Assembly: GCA_023418255.1 (NCBI GenBank)
Contig: JAEZZZ010000075.1
Location: 1-17,357 of the forward strand
DNA length: 17,357 nt
Reading direction: 5' to 3'
From: Bacteroidota bacterium
GTDB taxonomy: Bacteria; Bacteroidota; Bacteroidia; Bacteroidales; Dysgonomonadaceae
Within the stretch, counting starts at the first letter, position 1. The number at the start of each line of letters is the position of its first letter. The translations under genes were made by a program, and so were the position numbers. A model generated the notes under the pieces. It did not search any database and had not been told where the DNA came from. It saw only the letters and a list, made by a program, of their open reading frames with translations. This document shows positions 14,815 through 17,357 of this stretch, piece after piece.

Positions 14815-15429
14815 ATGCTAATAAAACTATACAACGAGAATCCCAATCCGCGCGAGATAGACAAAGTGGTTGAAATACTTCGCGATGGAGGCATTGTTGT
14901 CTATCCCACCGACACACTCTATGGGATAGGTTGCGATGCTTTAAATGTGCGTGCCGTTGAGAAAATTTGTGAGTGGAAAGGGATTAATCCGCAAAAGAGT
15001 AATCTGTCGATTATCTGTAACGATTTGAGCAACATCAGCGAATATGCAAAAGTGAACACGGCGACTTTTAAGCTGATGCGTAAGAATTTGCCCGGTCCGT
15101 TTACTTTTATCTTACCAACGACATCGTCCTTGCCTAAGATTTATAAGAATCGAAAGACGGTGGGAATTCGTGTTCCGGACAACAACATCATTCGTGAACT
15201 CGTGGCTCGTCTCGGCAATCCCATATTGAGCACATCCGTAAAAAATGAGGAGGATGAAGAGGAAATGGAATATTGCACCGATCCTGAATTGATTCACGAA
15301 AAATGGACCGATATAGCCGATATTGTTATCGATGGGGGGTATGGAGGAATCGAACCATCTACAGTAATCGATTGCAGTGAAGAAGGCGCGTATATCCTAA
15401 GACAAGGAAAAGGAGCGTTAAATTATTAA
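14815..15429 (+). CDS. Sua5/YciO/YrdC/YwlC-family protein (threonylcarbamoyl-AMP synthase or YciO-like)
   Basis: The family makes threonylcarbamoyl-AMP from threonine, bicarbonate and ATP for the t6A modification of tRNA. The 204-residue, single-domain protein has VYPTDTLYGIGCDA at 29-42, NLSIICNDLS at 63-72, LPGPFTFIL at 92-100, GIRVPDN at 117-123 and STVIDC at 182-187. From memory it resembles E. coli YciO (same NxxxxC-DLS and TFIL, STS pattern) more than TsaC. The family KxR motif is reduced to K55-G-I57, with the arginine missing. The start is ATG 14815 (MLIKLYNENP); an upstream ATG at 14770 lies in the fabI terminator. Whether it is the cell's t6A enzyme or a paralogue cannot be settled here. 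Confidence 0.85.
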   Translation: MLIKLYNENPNPREIDKVVEILRDGGIVVYPTDTLYGIGCDALNVRAVEKICEWKGINPQKSNLSIICNDLSNISEYAKVNTATFKLMRKNLPGPFTFILPTTSSLPKIYKNRKTVGIRVPDNNIIRELVARLGNPILSTSVKNEEDEEEMEYCTDPELIHEKWTDIADIVIDGGYGGIEPSTVIDCSEEGAYILRQGKGALNY

Positions 15430-15496
15430 AAAAATATTTTTCCAATTAAAACTTTTCATACATTCGTAGTTCAATAGCAAATCTAACAGACATAAT

Positions 15497-17074
15497 ATGA
15501 AAAAAGCAACTCTACATACTGTATTAATCATCACATTAATATCTTTTAATTTTACAGCGTGCCGCGATAAAAACGATTTGCCGAAACCAAAGCCAACACC
15601 TTCCTCACACAAGGTGTCGCCCGTTTCACAATTTGTATATGATGGTTTATCAACTTACTATCTGTGGAACGATGAGATGAAGGATAAAAAGCCAACCGAG
15701 AAGGATACCGACGCGAAAAAATATTTTCAAAGTGTCCTTTACAAAACGGATATCGAACACGGCTGGTCGAGGATTACGGATGATGTAGACGCGCTTTTGT
15801 CAGGATTTGAAGGGGAGTCGACCGACGCCTTTGGCTTTGTGCCCGCGGCTTTATGGGCGGACAAAGATAAATCCGCCATACTAGGTTTTGTTAAATATGT
15901 CTATCCCAACACACCGGCGGCGAACGCGGGGATGAAACGCGGCCATGTTATAAGTAAAATCAACGGACAAAATATAACAAAATCGAACTTTCACATCTTG
16001 TTTGGAGACAATCAAAAAACAACGTTTACCGTATTGGATCAGAACTATCAAAATCCAAAAGAGATAACCATCGTACCCGGAAAAATTGAGACTGACCCTG
16101 TCTTGTTTTCAAATGTTTATGAATTTGACGACAAAAAAATAGGTTATCTCTTCTACACACAGTTTATCTACAAATATAACAATAGCTTATATAAAGCATT
16201 TGAGTCATTCAAGCAAGCGGGTATTACCGACTTGGTTGTGGATTTGCGTTATAATCATGGGGGAGCCGTTACCTCCGCGTCCTATTTGGCTTCGTTAATA
16301 GCGCCGCGTAAAGTGGTAGAAGACAAATCTACGCTTGCCATCATGTCTTACAACGAGTTTTTAAACACCTCGTTCGACAAGTGGTATAAAGAAGCGGAAC
16401 AGAAAGATAAGCATAAATATGATAGAAAAGACTATTTCGGTTTTTTCGGTAAGGAACAAGAAAATCCATTAGGTGCCAATCTGAATTTGAACAAAGTATA
16501 TATTATCGCGACGGATGATTCGTTTTCCGCGTCGGAGTTGACAACCTTTTGTTTGCGTCCTTATATGGAGGTTGTGCATATTGGGCGAAAAACCGGCGGT
16601 AAATATACCGCGTCGTGGACATTGCATCCATATGATTCAGAAAAAGGTCAACCAATTTATGATGCGAATAAAATGGCATCGAAAGATAAAGAGATTTTAA
16701 AAAAATGGGCTATGCAACCCATTGTGGCTCGATACACCGATAAGGATGGAAAAGATTTTATCGCTACCAACGGATTGATTCCAGATTTTGAAATCGAGAG
16801 TCAAGAATATGATACAAGAAGTTGGAAGCCAATTGGTGATGTAGAAGATTATTTGTTTGCAAAAGCAATCTCGCTAATAACAGGACGCCCCTATAACGCC
16901 GCTCCACTGCGAAGTTCAAGTGAGAAATATATTCAGGTTGATATTCCGGAACCCTCAATTCATAAACGTATTATTAAGGAGTCGGTGGTTTTGGATAATC
17001 CTAAAATTTCGCCATCGGAACTTAATGAATTATTACAATTGCGCAGAGCGCGAATTCAGGAAGAGGAAGAATAA
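15497..17074 (+). CDS. S41-family peptidase, PDZ-containing lipoprotein
   Basis: The 525-residue protein starts with a lipoprotein signal peptide (lipobox FTAC, lipidated C22), so it is membrane-anchored outside the cytoplasm. A proline/lysine linker and an N-terminal helical region (about 40-105) come first. A PDZ domain follows at about 110-200 (VYPNTPAANAGMKRGHVISKINGQ). The S41 protease core (about 205-435) has VVDLRYNHGG at 247-256, the catalytic serine S344 in DDSFSASELTT and lysine K369 in RKTGGKYTAS. Their 25-residue spacing matches E. coli Prc (S452/K477). A charged C-terminal part ends in EEEE. C-terminal processing peptidases trim or degrade exported proteins; the target here is unknown. 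It is not in an operon with the gene before it (67-base gap) and has a terminator behind it. Confidence 0.92.
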   Translation: MKKATLHTVLIITLISFNFTACRDKNDLPKPKPTPSSHKVSPVSQFVYDGLSTYYLWNDEMKDKKPTEKDTDAKKYFQSVLYKTDIEHGWSRITDDVDALLSGFEGESTDAFGFVPAALWADKDKSAILGFVKYVYPNTPAANAGMKRGHVISKINGQNITKSNFHILFGDNQKTTFTVLDQNYQNPKEITIVPGKIETDPVLFSNVYEFDDKKIGYLFYTQFIYKYNNSLYKAFESFKQAGITDLVVDLRYNHGGAVTSASYLASLIAPRKVVEDKSTLAIMSYNEFLNTSFDKWYKEAEQKDKHKYDRKDYFGFFGKEQENPLGANLNLNKVYIIATDDSFSASELTTFCLRPYMEVVHIGRKTGGKYTASWTLHPYDSEKGQPIYDANKMASKDKEILKKWAMQPIVARYTDKDGKDFIATNGLIPDFEIESQEYDTRSWKPIGDVEDYLFAKAISLITGRPYNAAPLRSSSEKYIQVDIPEPSIHKRIIKESVVLDNPKISPSELNELLQLRRARIQEEEE

Positions 17075-17136
17075 TTTATGTTTCTTCACTAAATTCAATC
17101 ATTTCCTTGCATTAATAGGGATATTTTACAAATAAT

Positions 17137-17179
17137 AAAAAAAGACAACTAACCCATTTCGAGATAGTTGTCTTTTTTA
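17137..17179. terminator. Strong bidirectional terminator after the S41 gene
   Basis: AGACAACTA (17143-17151) pairs exactly with TAGTTGTCT (17165-17173), 13-base loop. It is flanked by an A-run before and a T-run after, so both strands have a U-tract. It lies about 65 bases past the S41 stop. Confidence 0.9.
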
Positions 17180-17256
17180 TGCCTTTTGATATTGACCGTT
17201 ATTTCGTAATCATCCCAAATCCACCGTCTTTTAGCCCACATTATTCACCAAAAAGT

Positions 17257-17333
17257 TGCATAATTTGAGGAAAATCCTTATTTTTAAGGCATTAAAAGAA
17301 AAACAATAGATTTTAACGCCCCCAAATTATGCA
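17257..17333. repeat. 14-base inverted repeat pair at the right edge
   Basis: TGCATAATTTGAGG (17257-17270) returns inverted as CCCCAAATTATGCA (17320-17333), 13 of 14 bases matching, with 49 bases between. There is no T-run, so it is not a terminator. It may be a mobile-element end, a binding site or a long leader stem. I do not recognise the family. Confidence 0.5.
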
Positions 17334-17357
17334 GGACAAATATACAGCCTTTTACCG
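17329..17357 (+). CDS. Possible start of a gene cut by the window end
   Basis: ATG at 17329 opens a frame that reads MQDKYTAFY and is still open at the edge. The ATG lies inside the right arm of the inverted repeat. Nine codons are too few to judge. A transposase start is one guess, because the repeat could be an element end, but nothing proves it. Confidence 0.25.

Overview
The window looks like a chromosomal core region of a member of Bacteroidota, most probably Bacteroidales. The reasons are: promoters of the Bacteroidetes type (TAnnTTTG near -7 with TTTG about 20 bases upstream), including perfect -7 boxes in front of both tRNA genes and several coding genes; A/T-rich leaders without clear Shine-Dalgarno sequences; the long ispG form (617 residues) with a central insert; and the gene order purN / acpP-fabF-rnc known from that order. 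No plasmid, phage or CRISPR signal was seen. The genus cannot be told from the sequence alone.

Layout. Positions 291-2612 hold the leftward operon acpP-fabF-rnc (acyl carrier protein, ketoacyl-ACP synthase II, RNase III), read from a good promoter at 2669-2701, with purN divergent on the other side. Next come tRNA-Leu(TAG) with its own promoter and terminator, a leftward lineage-type gene broken by one in-frame TGA (3624-4928), and a leftward tRNA with a CAT anticodon. Leftward ispG (isoprenoid synthesis) follows. Divergent from it is a tight three-gene rightward operon (7352-11876): two exported SGNH-type proteins and an MBOAT acyltransferase, spaced 8 bases apart. This looks like a cell-envelope O-acylation machine. 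Its last gene overlaps, tail to tail, a leftward metallo-beta-lactamase-fold gene. The right part has an aquaporin, fabI (enoyl-ACP reductase), a YciO/YrdC-family gene and an S41 peptidase lipoprotein, each apparently its own unit, with strong hairpin terminators after aqpZ, fabI and the S41 gene. The right edge carries an inverted repeat and the first codons of an open frame cut by the window end.

How the genes relate. Three genes serve type II fatty acid synthesis (acpP, fabF, fabI). fabI stands alone behind a leader with two inverted repeats of the same geometry, which may be a control site. The least understood items are the double-SGNH/MBOAT operon (target polymer unknown), the interrupted gene with a possible WGR-like segment, and the inverted repeat at the right edge. 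No clearly new defence or mobile system can be claimed from this window.
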